A stretch of DNA of 64,000 nt from Rhinopithecus roxellana (Eukaryota; Chordata; Mammalia; Primates; Cercopithecidae), in assembly GCF_007565055.1 (NCBI RefSeq), contig NC_044567.1, positions 45,063,980 through 45,127,979 on the forward strand. Reading direction: 5' to 3'. The position numbers were made by a program, and so were the translations under genes. Position 1 is the first letter of the stretch. Each line of letters starts with the position of its first letter. This document shows positions 1-10,299 of this stretch, piece after piece. A model generated the notes under the pieces. The model made no database searches and was not told where the DNA came from. It worked only from the letters and a program-made list of their open reading frames with translations.

Positions 1-670
1 CTTTTCAGAGACCAAAAAAGGAATCCAATCATCAAAAGGGGAGTTTAACTTGATAGACTCTGAGGTCTCACCCAGCCCAACCTTCCATGAGTCTATGACC
101 GAACGTATCCCAGGCAAAGGGAAAAAGACGTGTAGCGCTGATCATTAGTTCTCGCAAAGATGTGAGTCTTTTATAGAAACTAACCTTTGTGTGTGTTTGG
201 TTTTGAAAAGAAAACCCTCTGTGCATAACCTGGAAGATCTGGACCCAGATAAAGCTATGTATGGCTGATCTGCTCTGTGTGAAATATCCGGGAAAATGGA
301 GAGGGCTGGGGGCACAGAGGCAGAGAGGAAAAAGAAGTCAATGGAGCCAGGAGCCCAGTGAAATGAAAATACCGGTGGAAGTTACTTACATCCTGGAACA
401 ACCAAGAGGTATTTGTGAGCAATGATTTCTAATACCTATATTATGTTATTTACATGCTACTCTCCAAGAAACTTCTTCCATTACCCCAACCTTTAGTAAA
501 TTAGGCTTTACACAACCTTTAGTAAATTAGGCTGGACCCGCTGGTAGTCTGGGGAGTGAAGAAATTGGGAAATGCCCTGTGAGGTAATGTGCTATGCAGA
601 GGCCGTGCAGAATAGATACGGAACAGAACATTCAGAAAAGCCATAGGATTGGTCAAGAACTCAGCAGACT
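1..670. other. Unique sequence, no gene seen
   Basis: No repeat family, open frame or RNA gene is recognised. The only structure is a 21-bp direct repeat at 487-533, listed separately. Probably intergenic or intronic. Confidence 0.5.
487..533. repeat. 21-bp direct repeat, two copies
   Basis: The 21-mer beginning CAACCTTTAG and ending TTAGGCT occurs at 487-507 and again at 513-533, separated by TTACA. Both copies are identical, so this is a recent tandem duplication or slippage product with a 26-bp period. Confidence 0.9.
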
Positions 671-950
671 GGAGGCCAAGGTGGGAGAATTACTTGAAGC
701 TGGGAGTTCGAGACCTGCCTGGGCAACATAGTGAGATCTGTCTCTGCAAAGCAATTTTTTAAAAACTCAACTGGTCAAGATGGTGCACACATGCAGTCCC
801 AGCTACTCGGGAGGCTGAGGCAGGTAGATTGTTTGAGTGCAGAAGTTTGAGACTGCAGTGACCTTTGATCACTGTACTCTATCCTGGGTAACAGAGAGAG
901 ACCCTGTCGCCCCACAAAAAAAAAAAAAAAAAGAAAGAAAAAAAGGAACT
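671..950 (+). mobile_element. AluJ-type SINE, 5' truncated
   Basis: Sense Alu starting at the GGAGGCCAAGG region of the left arm. Both arms and an A-rich tail (917-953) are present. Many changes from consensus and GACCTTTGATCACTG in the right arm indicate an old AluJ. Confidence 0.85.
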
Positions 951-1100
951 CAACAGAGGCAGGGCTTAGAAACTGCATGGAAGAATCCTTGCAGTATTGA
1001 GAGAGCTACTAAGTTTTCCATTACACACGGGATGAATTTCTGGCCTCAAGAGGCTAGACCACGCTGCAGATGACCTACCAATAGAAATCTATAATTTCTT

Positions 1101-1404
1101 TCTTTTTTTTGTTTTTTTTTTTGAGACGGCGTCTCGCTCTGTTGCCCAGGCTGGAGTGCAGTGGCCAGATCTCAGCTCACTGCAAGCTCTGCCTCCCGGG
1201 TTTACGCCATTCTCCTGCCTCAGCCTCCCGAGTAGCTGGGACTACAGGCGCCTGCCACGTCGCCTGGCTAGTTTTTTGTATTTTTTAGTAGAGACGGGGT
1301 TTCACCGTGTTAGCCAGGATGGTCTCGATCTCCTGACCTCGTGATCCACCCGTCTCGGCCTCCCAAAGTGCTGGGATTACAGGCTTGAGCCACCGCATCC
1401 GGCC
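1101..1404 (-). mobile_element. AluYR-type SINE (Old World monkey)
   Basis: Full-length antisense Alu with a T-rich tail at 1101-1124. TTTACGCC, GTCTCGGCC and GGCTTGAGCC mark the cercopithecid AluYR group. Flanks carry a near-identical target duplication: GAAATCTATAATTTCT on the left and AAAATCTATCATTTCT at 1405-1420. The target site is itself palindromic. Confidence 0.93.
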
Positions 1405-1415
1405 AAAATCTATCA

Positions 1416-1546
1416 TTTCTATTGAGAATTAATAATCAATATAAAATATAGCACAATCAATATATATTAATAATATATTGATTATATTATATAAAAATAT
1501 AAAAAATAATCAATATAAAATACTGATTATTAATTATCAATAGAAA
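1416..1546. repeat. AT-rich imperfect palindrome
   Basis: The 23-bp arm at 1416-1438 (TTTCTATTGAGAATTAAT...) is the reverse complement of 1524-1546 with one mismatch. Inside it, 1455-1465 and 1473-1483 form an 11-bp perfect stem with a 7-nt loop. AATAATCAATATAAAATA is also repeated directly at 1431-1448 and 1505-1522. The segment is over 80% A+T by eye and could extrude as a cruciform. Confidence 0.85.
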
Positions 1547-1559
1547 TTATATAGATATT

Positions 1560-2490
1560 ATAAAAATGAACATACACCCATAGTCACACTTAAAAACTAG
1601 GGAGGGCTTGTCAGCGACCTGAATATGCAAAGGACTTTCTGTAAGAAGGAAAAAAGCACAAGAGATCAAGGTGAAGAGGGAAACACACAGGAGTGTGCAA
1701 GAGACCTCACAACGTAAGAGGGAGAGAGGGAGGTGAGAGGCAGTGAATAGGGGACTTGAGGTCGTGGGGGGAGTGCTCAGGGTAGTTCATGGCTCCTTGA
1801 AAGCACGGGAGGCACCCACATCCAGAAGACCAGCCACTGAGGCACCCTGGCTGGAGGCATGACCCATCCAGCCATTGTCAACACTCACTAAAAACAGCCA
1901 AATCCCTACCCAGCCCTCATGGGGGCAGCACAAGAGCCTAAGAGGAAATCTCAACCATAAAGCAGATCATACAGACAAAACTCACTGTACAAGGTATGAG
2001 ACTTGAACCAATTGGACTTAAATCTTGAAAGACAAAGTGACCTTGGACAGACTGATGACTTGGGAACCCCTACAAAGCAGCTATGGCTTCTAGAACCATC
2101 CTTCGCACCATCCTTCACTGCCCTTGGCAGAGGCAGACCCTAGACAGAAATTCCTTGAGACCAGCTGGGCAGGTGGTCTGAGGTGGGATGGGAGGAAGAA
2201 TAGGAGAAAAATCTAGTGGTTCGGAGTTTGTTCTCTGGACACTTCACACCCAGATGCCTGGAATCCTTCCCACCTCTTGCAGAGCTCCCTAAACGAGTTC
2301 TTTTCATTTTCAGGAAATTCTTGACATAATATTAGCATTTTCAGGTACGCTCAAATGTGAAATGAAATCCTGGAAGTGAGCAGACCACAGCAGGGGAGAT
2401 AATGGATCACATTTTCTAGATATCAGTTTCTATCAGTTGCAAGCAGAGGTTTATATTGCAAATGGGATTTGTCCATGAGGAGAGAACATG
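1560..2490. other. Unique sequence, no gene seen
   Basis: Mixed-composition DNA with no recognisable repeat, RNA gene or convincing exon. Purine-rich runs occur around 1715-1745. Confidence 0.45.
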
Positions 2491-2506
2491 CGATGCAGTT
2501 AAATTG

Positions 2507-2833
2507 GGTTTTCTTTTTTCTTTCTTTCTTTTCTTTTTGGTATAGAGTCTTGCTCTGTTGCCCAGGCTGGCATGCAGTGGCACGATCTTGGCTCACTGCA
2601 ACCTCTGCCTCCAGGGCTCAAGCAATTCTCCTGCCTCAGCCTCCCAAGTAGCTGGGATTACAGGCGCCCACCACCGCACCTGGCTAATTTTTTTTTTTTT
2701 TTTTGTATTTTTAGTAGAGAAGGAGTTTCCCCATGTTGGCCAGGCTGATCTTGAACTCCTGACCTCAAGTGACCACCCACTTAGGTCTCCCAAAGTGCTG
2801 GGATTACAGGCGTGAGTCACCATGCCCGGCCCC
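2507..2833 (-). mobile_element. AluS-type SINE
   Basis: Full-length antisense Alu with a TTTC-rich tail and an expanded T tract in the middle A-rich linker (2689-2704). A perfect 16-bp target duplication, CGATGCAGTTAAATTG, flanks it at 2491-2506 and 2834-2849. Confidence 0.95.
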
Positions 2834-2849
2834 CGATGCAGTTAAATTG

Positions 2850-3157
2850 AAGTTGGTACTGACAGAGGCTTACAGATAATAAGCAGGCACTGTTAGAGCA
2901 AAGTCATTCAATTCATGCCGTTAGGTCCACTTTCCTCTGCCAGCAAGCGAGAGCAGAAGTGAAAACCTCCTTGGACTTTGCTTTCCTGCTCATTCGCACT
3001 ATTCTGCCTTGGTGGCTTCCAACTCACAGGCCGTGGCACCATCGCAAAGGATCCTTGAATCCATATGTGTGCCAAGCTTTGTCTGCAACCTGCACAAATT
3101 GCTTGCTTACAGATCAATGCACAACTATGTTTCTAGTGGGGACAGATGCTTAAGAAT
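2850..3157. other. Unique sequence, no gene seen
   Basis: Both strands carry short open frames but none resembles a known protein. No repeat is recognised. Confidence 0.4.
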
Positions 3158-3167
3158 TACTGAATTC

Positions 3168-3431
3168 AGCCAGGCGTGGTGGCTCATACCTGTAATCCCA
3201 GTGCTTTGGGATGTCGAGGTGGGTGGATCACTTGAGGTCAGGAGTTCAAGACCAGCCTGGCCAACATGGTCTCTACCAAAAATATAAAAAATCAGCCAGG
3301 TGTGGTAGCGCATGCCTGTAATCTCAGCTACTACTAGGGAGGCTGAGGCTGGAGAATTGCTTGAACTCAGGAGGTGGAGATGGCAGTGAGCCGAGATCAG
3401 GCCACTGCACTCCAGCCTGGGCGACAGAGCT
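3168..3431 (+). mobile_element. AluS-type SINE lacking an A tail
   Basis: Sense Alu ending at GGGCGACAGAGC with no poly(A). TACTGAATTC is nevertheless duplicated at 3158-3167 and 3431-3440. The direct repeat says insertion; the missing tail suggests 3' loss or a non-canonical route. Confidence 0.85.
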
Positions 3432-3699
3432 ACTGAATTCATGGTAACTTTTTCGACATTGAGTATTTGCTCAGCCAATAAGTACTATGAACATTGCTGC
3501 TAACATGTGGCAGTCCATAACTTTTTTTAACATAACAAAGATTTTCTCATATCCTAATAGATGACATCCAGTGCTCTACCCAGAGAGCCCCCTTTTTTTG
3601 CCAAAAGGAAATTTGATTTGGAAGAAACAAGACGAATGGAGTCTGCACAATTAGATGTGGTAGGCCATGAGTAAGCATAACAGGTATGTCAGAATGGAA

Positions 3700-4210
3700 A
3701 AACTCAAAATGTTTTTCCTCTGCTCTCACAGCACAACAATCAACCCAGAAAACTTCTATGACAAAAGGGGTAGGGGTTTTCCCCACACACCAAGCAAGCA
3801 ATCACTTCTGTAGTGGACACCAGCTGGGTGTCCTCCAATTCAAATCCGACACCATCTACCTGGAGGCACCATCAGATCCCACAGGTTTAGGGCTCAGTCC
3901 CCAAGACTCTCCCCCAATTCTGATGCCAATTGCAAGCCCTGGGTTGTTTTACCTATGCTTCTGACCAACTGGGATCCCACAGCCTCCTCCTTGGGTTCGA
4001 TTAATTTGCTACAGCAGCTCATAGAACCCCAGGAACACTGAATTCTGCATACTTGTTTATTGTACAAAGGATACAGATGAACAGCTGCATCCGTTTGGGA
4101 GAAGGGGCATGGAGCCTCCGTGCCCTCCCTGGCTGGTGAAAGGAGGACAGGGGAAGGTCTGAGAGAGAGATTCTCTTTCTGAGGCCTAAAGTGCCCCACC
4201 ATATAGCAGA
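3700..4210 (-). mobile_element. Probable antisense ERVL-class LTR
   Basis: On the minus strand this block reads like a mammalian LTR. It has a CAGATGGTGTCG-type region, a run around ACCCAGCTGGTGTCC, and AATAAA (plus-strand TTTATT near 4055). I recall the pattern from ERVL LTRs but cannot fix the subfamily, and the boundaries are approximate. Confidence 0.45.
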
Positions 4211-4261
4211 AGAGTGTAGTAAGGGCTATGGGAGTTATAAGCCAGGTATGGTAGGCAAAAA

Positions 4262-4294
4262 CCAATCTATCTATCTATCTATAGATATAGATAT
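4262..4294. repeat. TATC microsatellite
   Basis: ATCT repeated about four times and followed by ATAGATATAGAT, making a short self-complementary tract. Confidence 0.8.
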
Positions 4295-4429
4295 AATATC
4301 ATGGCATAGGTGGAAATAGTGGATGGGAGGTTAGCTTGGGGCATCAGCTGGGTTTTGCACAGACAGGTTGGGTCTGGGTGAGCAAGAGAAGTTAAGGGTG
4401 AGGACCGATGGCTATGGGTGAGAATGTGT

Positions 4430-4852
4430 ATTGGTGGACATGAATGGGTATCCGTAAGTGTGAATGGGTGTGGTGGGTGTGAGTGTATGTGAATGGGTGT
4501 GGGTGTATGTGAGTGGGGTGTGAGTGGGTGTGGGTGTATGTGAGTGGGTGTGGGTGTATGTGAGTGTGAGTGTATGTGAATGGGTGTGGGTGTATGTGAG
4601 TGGGGTGTGAGTGGGTGTGGTTGTATGTGAGTGGGTGTGGGTGTATGTGAGTGTATGTGAGTGGGTGTGGGTGTATGTGAGTGGGGTGCGAGTGGGTGTG
4701 GGTGTATGTGAGTGGGTGTGGGTGTATGTGAGTGGGGTGCAAGTGGGTGTGGGTGTATGTGAGTGTGGGTGTATGTGAGTGGGTGTGGGTGTGAGTGTTC
4801 TGAGTGTATGTGAGTGGGTGTGAGTGTATGTGAGTGGGTGTGAATGGGCTTG
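4430..4852. repeat. TG-rich minisatellite
   Basis: About 420 bp of G/T/A-only sequence built from hexamer-like units (GTGTGG, GTGTAT, GTGAGT). The 20-bp core GGGTGTGGGTGTATGTGAGT recurs, with inserts such as GGGGTGTGAG and GGGGTGCGAG giving an irregular higher-order pattern. Because the complement contains no stop codons, all three minus frames stay open (up to 209 codons) as His/Thr/Pro/Ser repeats. These are not genes. Several GGG runs separated by TGT give moderate G-quadruplex potential. Confidence 0.92.
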
Positions 4853-4869
4853 CACGGGCGTGGGGCAGA

Positions 4870-5305
4870 CAGCGCTGCTCCCTCGATTTTCCATCCATTC
4901 CCCCACACCTCCCAGCCACTCCTGGAAGTTAGGCAGGAACTATAAGACTAGTTTGAGGTAATAGGCTCTGGGCCAAAATGACTTGGGTCCCTTCTGGGCT
5001 AAAGCATAGAAAAGCTGGCCTGTGGCCACCTAGCTGTCTGTCCTGGTCCTGCAGTGACCAGCAACATTCCAGAGGCATGATGTCATCACTTTAGGTCCTC
5101 GAGTGACGGTCAGTTTGGCCCCCACTGCTAGCTGAGTTTGGATACACGGCATGAATGAAGAGTAACCCTCAGCTGTATGAAACCCCTGAGGTTTCAGACC
5201 TACCTTTTCTGCAGCATGACCTAACCCATTCCAGCTAACGCAGTGGTGTCAGGAAGGATGACTGTCCAAGTCGTGAGGACTCGCAGTGATACACATGGTC
5301 AGCCA
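4870..5305. other. Unique sequence, no gene seen
   Basis: No repeat or coding signature recognised between the minisatellite and the ancient repeat at 5310. Confidence 0.4.
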
Positions 5306-5309
5306 CTCG

Positions 5310-5830
5310 TTAATTCATACAATTTATTTAACAGATGTTTATTATGTAGGAGGTACTGAGCAATTCATTAGTGAACAAAGCAATCACGAAGCTGGCCCTG
5401 CGGAGTTTGCATTCTAGTAGGGGACAGACGGACAATAAATAAAATTAATTGGATAAGCCGGGCACAATAGCTCACACCTGTAGTCCCAACACTTTGAGAG
5501 GCCAAGGTGGGCGGATTATTTGAGGTCAGAAGTTTGAGACCCAGCCTAGCCAACGTGGTGAAATCCCATCTCTACTAAAACTACAAAATTAGCCGGGTGT
5601 GGTGGTGCACACCTGTAATCCCAGCTACTTGGGAGGCTGAGGCAGGAGAATTGCTTGGACCTGGGAGGCAAAGGTTGCAGTGAGCCAAGATTGCACCACT
5701 GCACTCCAGCCTGGACAACAGAGAGGGACTTCATCTAAAAAAATACATACATACAGACATACATAAAAATATATTGGATAAATAGTATATTGGTGGATGA
5801 TAAGTGTTACGGGAGGAAAAAATGAGATAT
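5310..5830 (+). repeat. Ancient mammalian repeat split by an Alu
   Basis: The sequence runs TTATTATGTAGGAGGTACTG, then AGTGAACAAAGC, then GACAATAAATAAA, and after the Alu GATAAGTGTTACGG. That order is typical of an old dispersed mammalian repeat whose family name I cannot give. Related pieces lie at 28560, 46600 and 51660. The Alu at 5457-5772 interrupts it. Confidence 0.55.
5457..5772 (+). mobile_element. AluS-type SINE
   Basis: Full-length sense Alu with a CATA-rich tail. Target duplication ATTGGATAA at 5448-5456 and 5773-5781. Confidence 0.93.
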
Positions 5831-6188
5831 CTTCAATGTAACCCTGGCTAATAACAGTTGTATGCTTCGGCCCCAACAGAGGTGGGCAAAAGGGGCCCAA
5901 ACCCTAACTCTGAGCTAAAGTCGTGGCCTCTCCCCTGGCCTACCCAGGAGAACCTCCGAACCTGCGTGAAACCCTGAGAGGAAAAAAGAAGGAGCCTTCA
6001 GGGGTCATCAGTGCATTTTGCAGTCTGGCCTCTGAAGATGAGTCAGTTCACGTTGAGTCATGAGGGGGCATCTGGGTCATATAAAATGTGGGCTGAGTAG
6101 AGGGAGGGATGCTTTCTATCCAGAATGAATCTGCCAAGGATGACACGAATCTGCCTGGCACTTGGGACACAGCAGTAAACAATGAAAT
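5831..6188. other. Unique sequence, no gene seen
   Basis: No repeat or exon recognised. GTCATATAAAATGTG near 6077 contains a TATA-like string but has no supporting promoter context. Confidence 0.4.
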
Positions 6189-6206
6189 GAAAGTGTGCTG
6201 ACTTTG

Positions 6207-6486
6207 GACCGGGCGCAGTGGCTCACACCTGTCATCCCAGTTACGGGAGGGATGTGGGCACATCACAAGGTCAGGAGTTCGAGACCAGCCTGGCCAACAT
6301 GGAAAAATCCCGTCTCTACTAAAAATACAAAAATTAGCCAGGCAGGGTGGCACGTGCCTGTAATCCCAGCTACTTGGGAGGCTGAGGCAGGAGAATCACT
6401 TAAACCTGGGAGGCAGAGGTTCCAGTAAGTGGAGATCGTGCCACTACACTCCAGTCTGGGTGACAAGAGCAAGACTCCGTCTCAAA

Positions 6487-6525
<39 letters not shown>

Positions 6526-6531
6526 ACGAAA
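6207..6531 (+). mobile_element. AluS-type SINE
   Basis: Sense Alu with a small internal loss in the left arm and a long A/GAAAA tail (6484-6530). Eighteen-bp target duplication GAAAGTGTGCTGACTTTG at 6189-6206, matched at 6532-6549 with one change. Confidence 0.95.
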
Positions 6532-6549
6532 GAAAGTGTACTGACTTTG

Positions 6550-7720
6550 AACTGCACCATTTTTTTCTTCCTAACTTTCTTCCCATTCCTGGACTTGGAT
6601 GTCCATGTTTAGGTACTTAAATTCCTGGAGAGGGTGTGATTCTGTTCTTTCTTCCCCTTTCTGCAGCTTGAGAGCACCGACTAGATGTCACCGTTTCCAG
6701 ACTTTTATTTCATCTCTTCTAGGTAAAGATCTGCCAATTTGGTAACTAACGGCAGCATCTTCCTCCCCTCTGCAGCTCACCTTCTAGAACCTTATGCAGT
6801 AAATAAAAAGAATACTACTGAGCCTGCCTTAGCAGGAAAGCAGAAGGATGGGAGTAGAGGGGGGTTTCAGGATGACATCTGAAACCATGTGCCTCCTGCA
6901 GCACCAGACAGACTGTCTCAGACCCCTGGGAGGAAGATGTAACACAGACAGTCACCTGATCGTGCAAAAATTAAGTACAGTTCATTAAAGCACAATATTT
7001 AGGTGTAGTAAATTCTCCAGAAGCAGCTTTGAATAATTGAAGATGCGTTTAATGTACTGTATTGCTCTGGTGTGAATACTAAGAGTGAGACAATAGCAAT
7101 TTTTAAAGTTGAGTAAATACTGATTAACAAATTTTCAACACAGAAGTTCCTTGTTACCAGACACGTGGTTTAATTCTCTGTGCACAGGCCTTAGCTTATG
7201 CTTACTGACATTTGGTGAGTAAGTCTATTTTAAGCTCTGCCAGGCTCCCTGCTCTTATACTCACCACGTGCACCAGTTCCCAGCCTACCCCCAACCACAG
7301 ACTTTGATCCCTACCTTTCTTTCATGATAGACCCTAAAAGCCCATAGAATCCATATTATTTCCAGATAATTTCTTAAATATCAACTTCATAGTAATACTA
7401 TTAATGCAAAGAATATATTAAACTTTTAAAGTAAAAGTTTACATTGTTCCCATATGCTGTGACAACTTCATAAAATAACTACTCTATTCTTCTTACTACG
7501 GAGACCTGGGTTGGTTCTAGGTCCAATTTCACTAATCAATAGCTTTGTGTCACGCTAAATAAATGACCATTTACTGGCAATCTGGGAAATTCCAGTGTTT
7601 AAATAATGGCATCAGTGATAAGGAAAAATAGAACCTAAAGAAATAAGTCAGTGAGCATGCATGAATAATAATTAGAATGAAAAGGGAATGGGACTATGTA
7701 AAACTTTTAAGAGGTCACAT
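6550..7720. other. Mostly unique, AT-rich sequence
   Basis: No gene or RNA recognised. 7503-7560 weakly resembles the start of a MIR core, but too little is preserved to call it. Confidence 0.4.
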
Positions 7721-7783
7721 GGAAAGAGTCCAGGACTTAGAGTTTGGGGACCTGTGTTTGAAACTCAACTTTGTCACTTTGAG

Positions 7784-8607
7784 GGCAAAAGATATGAACA
7801 GACACTTCTCAAAAGAAGACATTTACGCAGCCAACAAACACATGGAAAAAAGCTCAACATCACTGGTCATCAAAGAAATACAAATCAAAACCGCAATGAG
7901 ATACCATCTCACACCAGTCAGAATGGCGATTATTAAAGTCAGGAAACAATAGATGCTGACAAGGCTCTGGAGAAATAGGAATGCTTTTACACTGTTGGTG
8001 GGAATATAAATTAGTTCAACCATTGTGGAAGACAGTATGGAGATTCCTCAAAGATCTAGAACCAGAAATACCATTTGACCCAGCAATCCCATCACTGGAT
8101 ATATATCCAAAGGAATACAAATCATTCTACTATAAAGACACATACACACATACATTTACTGCAGCACTATTTACAATAGCAAAGACATGAAGCCAACTCG
8201 AAAGCCCATCAATGATATGCTGGATAAAGAAAATGTGGTACGTATACACATGGAATACTATGCAGCCATAAAAAAGAATGAGATCATGTCCTTTGCAGGG
8301 ACATGGATGAAGCTGGAAAGCTTCATCCTCAGCAAATTAACACAGGAACAGGAAACCAAATACCTCATGTTCTCACTCATAAGTGGGAGTTGAACATTGA
8401 GAACACATGACAGAGAGGAGAACAACACACACCACAGCCTGTTTAGGGGTGGGGGGGATGAGGGAAGGGAACTTAAAAGATGGATCAATGGGTGCAGCAA
8501 ATCACCATGGCACACATATACCTACTTAACAAACCTGCACGTTCTGCACCTGTATCCCTTTTTTTTTTTTTTTTTTTGGAAAAACAAAAACAAAAACCAA
8601 AAAGAAA
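7784..8607 (+). mobile_element. L1PA-type LINE 3' end
   Basis: A 5'-truncated sense L1. It begins in the C-terminal coding region of ORF2 (the RHFSKEDI-like stretch near 7797) and runs through the 3' UTR. ORF2 frames are broken by several changes. TSD is CTCAACTTTGTCACTTTGAG at 7764-7783, with a diverged copy at 8608-8627. The tail is odd: an 18-nt T run (8559-8576) is followed by AAAAAC repeats instead of plain poly(A). Confidence 0.93.
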
Positions 8608-8629
8608 TTCAAGTTTGTCACTTAGAGAG

Positions 8630-8879
8630 TAGACTTTTAAATACCAAGCACTTACTTGGCACTCTCACATGCATTAAGTTGGTTAATGTTTCTTTATCTT
8701 CTACCCTAGGTGGGGCACTTCTGCTTTCATGCTTACGTTTGATACTCAATATTCCAAAATGTTACAAGTTACTCTATAATTATGTAGTGGCACATTCCAA
8801 TATGACTATATAATAAATTATACAACATAATAGGAATAGACATCATAAATTATATATCATAATTTGTACGCTCCAATAG
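8630..8879. other. Unique AT-rich sequence
   Basis: AT-rich with ATAATAAATTATACAACATAATAGG-like runs near 8810-8870. No gene seen. Confidence 0.4.
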
Positions 8880-9075
8880 AATTTACAAAGCGTTTGTCCA
8901 TAAATTGTCTTATGTTTACATTGTGGATATTCTCAACAACTCTTCAATAGGTGTCATCACCCACCTCTTTTTTTGCCAATGTGAAAGGGGAGTCTCAGAG
9001 AGCAGGTGCGGCTGCTCAGTGGTGGCCAGAAGACCAGGTCTACTGACCCTGACTCCAGAGGCCATGTGAGCCATA
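8880..9075 (-). repeat. MIR SINE
   Basis: Antisense MIR core: TCTCAACAACTCTTCAATAGG, then GTGAAAGGGGAGTCTCAGAG, then TACTGACCCTGACTCCAGAG, in the expected order. Confidence 0.65.
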
Positions 9076-9311
9076 ATGTCATTCACTGGTCTGTAGCCTC
9101 AGCACCAAGACCTTGGTTAACCTCTTACATTTTTTTTATGTCTTCCTAATACACGTAAACAAGAATAATTGTCAGTGTACAAATACAAATTTTGAGCATC
9201 ACAGATAAAGTAAAGCAAACTTCCCTTGACCACCACTTTTTATTTCAAGTTCTTTCCCCGAAGATATCACCAATCTCAGTTTGGTGACTACACTTCCAAA
9301 ATTGTGTTTAT

Positions 9312-9350
9312 GCATGTGTGTATGTGTGTGTGTGTGTGTGTGTGTATACA
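9312..9350. repeat. TG microsatellite
   Basis: Run of TG dinucleotides interrupted by TATG, ending in TATACATACAC. Confidence 0.9.
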
Positions 9351-9955
9351 TACACAAATTGGTTTTAGTATATTATACAATATTTGGAACATCCTACACC
9401 AAAGCAATTATTTGTTACTTATCTGAAATTCACATTTAACTAGGTGACCTTATTTTTATTTGCCTAATCTGGCAACCCTTTCCTAGAGTATAGAGCCAGG
9501 CACTGCCAGGTTGGGTAACCAAAACATTTCCCTCACTCTCAAAATAAGGAATCTTTACCATTTCTACCCAGAGACATCATAATTACTATATAATAGTAAC
9601 TTCTATGTGATTCCCTTTCTCCCCTTTTGTGGCGCCATATTTTGTGTATATCTATGTTTTTTCTTTCCTACCATGGTTCACTGGGTATTCGTAGGGAAGA
9701 GCAATTGACTTGAAATTGATTATAGGTCACTCGTTCATGAGAAGCAGCAGGCGACCTGAGGAAGAACCTGCTGCACATCACACAGACTGGACAGTCTGCT
9801 AGTTGCCTGCCCAAAATCCATTTGCCTTTTTTCTTTCCTGGTAGAATACCTTTAGTATTTGGGGTAGCAATGTACCCAGCTAAAAAAAAAAAAAAAAAAT
9901 TTTTTTTGCTTCCAATGCAAATAGGGGTAGACCAATATCACAGAAGCACAAGTCA
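9351..9955. other. Unique sequence with an A17/T8 tract
   Basis: No gene recognised. 9882-9907 is a long A run followed directly by eight T, giving a short hairpin-forming palindrome. Confidence 0.45.
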
Positions 9956-9959
9956 TTAA

Positions 9960-10290
9960 GTAGAACTCCCAGAAAGGCTAAGAAGGCGAAGAATCATGCT
10001 CTTTTGATTTTCTCTGCTTTATTTCTTCTTCCCGCATGGAATGTAGATGCGATGGCCGGAGCTCCAGAAGCATCTTTAGTCACAAGCAACCTTGAAAATG
10101 AAATCACTGCACTAAGGATGATGGGGCAGACAATAGATGGAAGTCAGGTTCCTAGTGGTCGTGGAGCTGCCGTACGTGTGAAGGACTGGTGACCTCCAGC
10201 TCTTCTCTATGCGAAGGATGGATAATAAGGCTTCCTGTTATTTGAGCCATTGGTCTGAGTTTTCTGTCATGTTCAGCTACCACTAGTCTA
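9960..10290 (+). repeat. Ancient LTR-like repeat, copy 1
   Basis: It shows CCCGCATGGAATGTAGATGC, GGCCGGAGCTCCAGAAGC and TCGTGGAGCTGCCGTACG in the order of an old mammalian LTR-like repeat. Related copies lie at 13030-13470 and 61540-62205. I cannot name the family. A 62-codon open frame here is not a gene. Confidence 0.5.
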
Positions 10291-10299
10291 AATTGACAT

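Noticed and set aside
4279..4919. Three overlapping minus-strand frames of 164-209 codons rich in His, Thr and Pro
   Set aside because: They are translations of the TG-rich minisatellite in all three frames at once, which is what stop-free simple repeats give. Not a histidine-rich protein gene.
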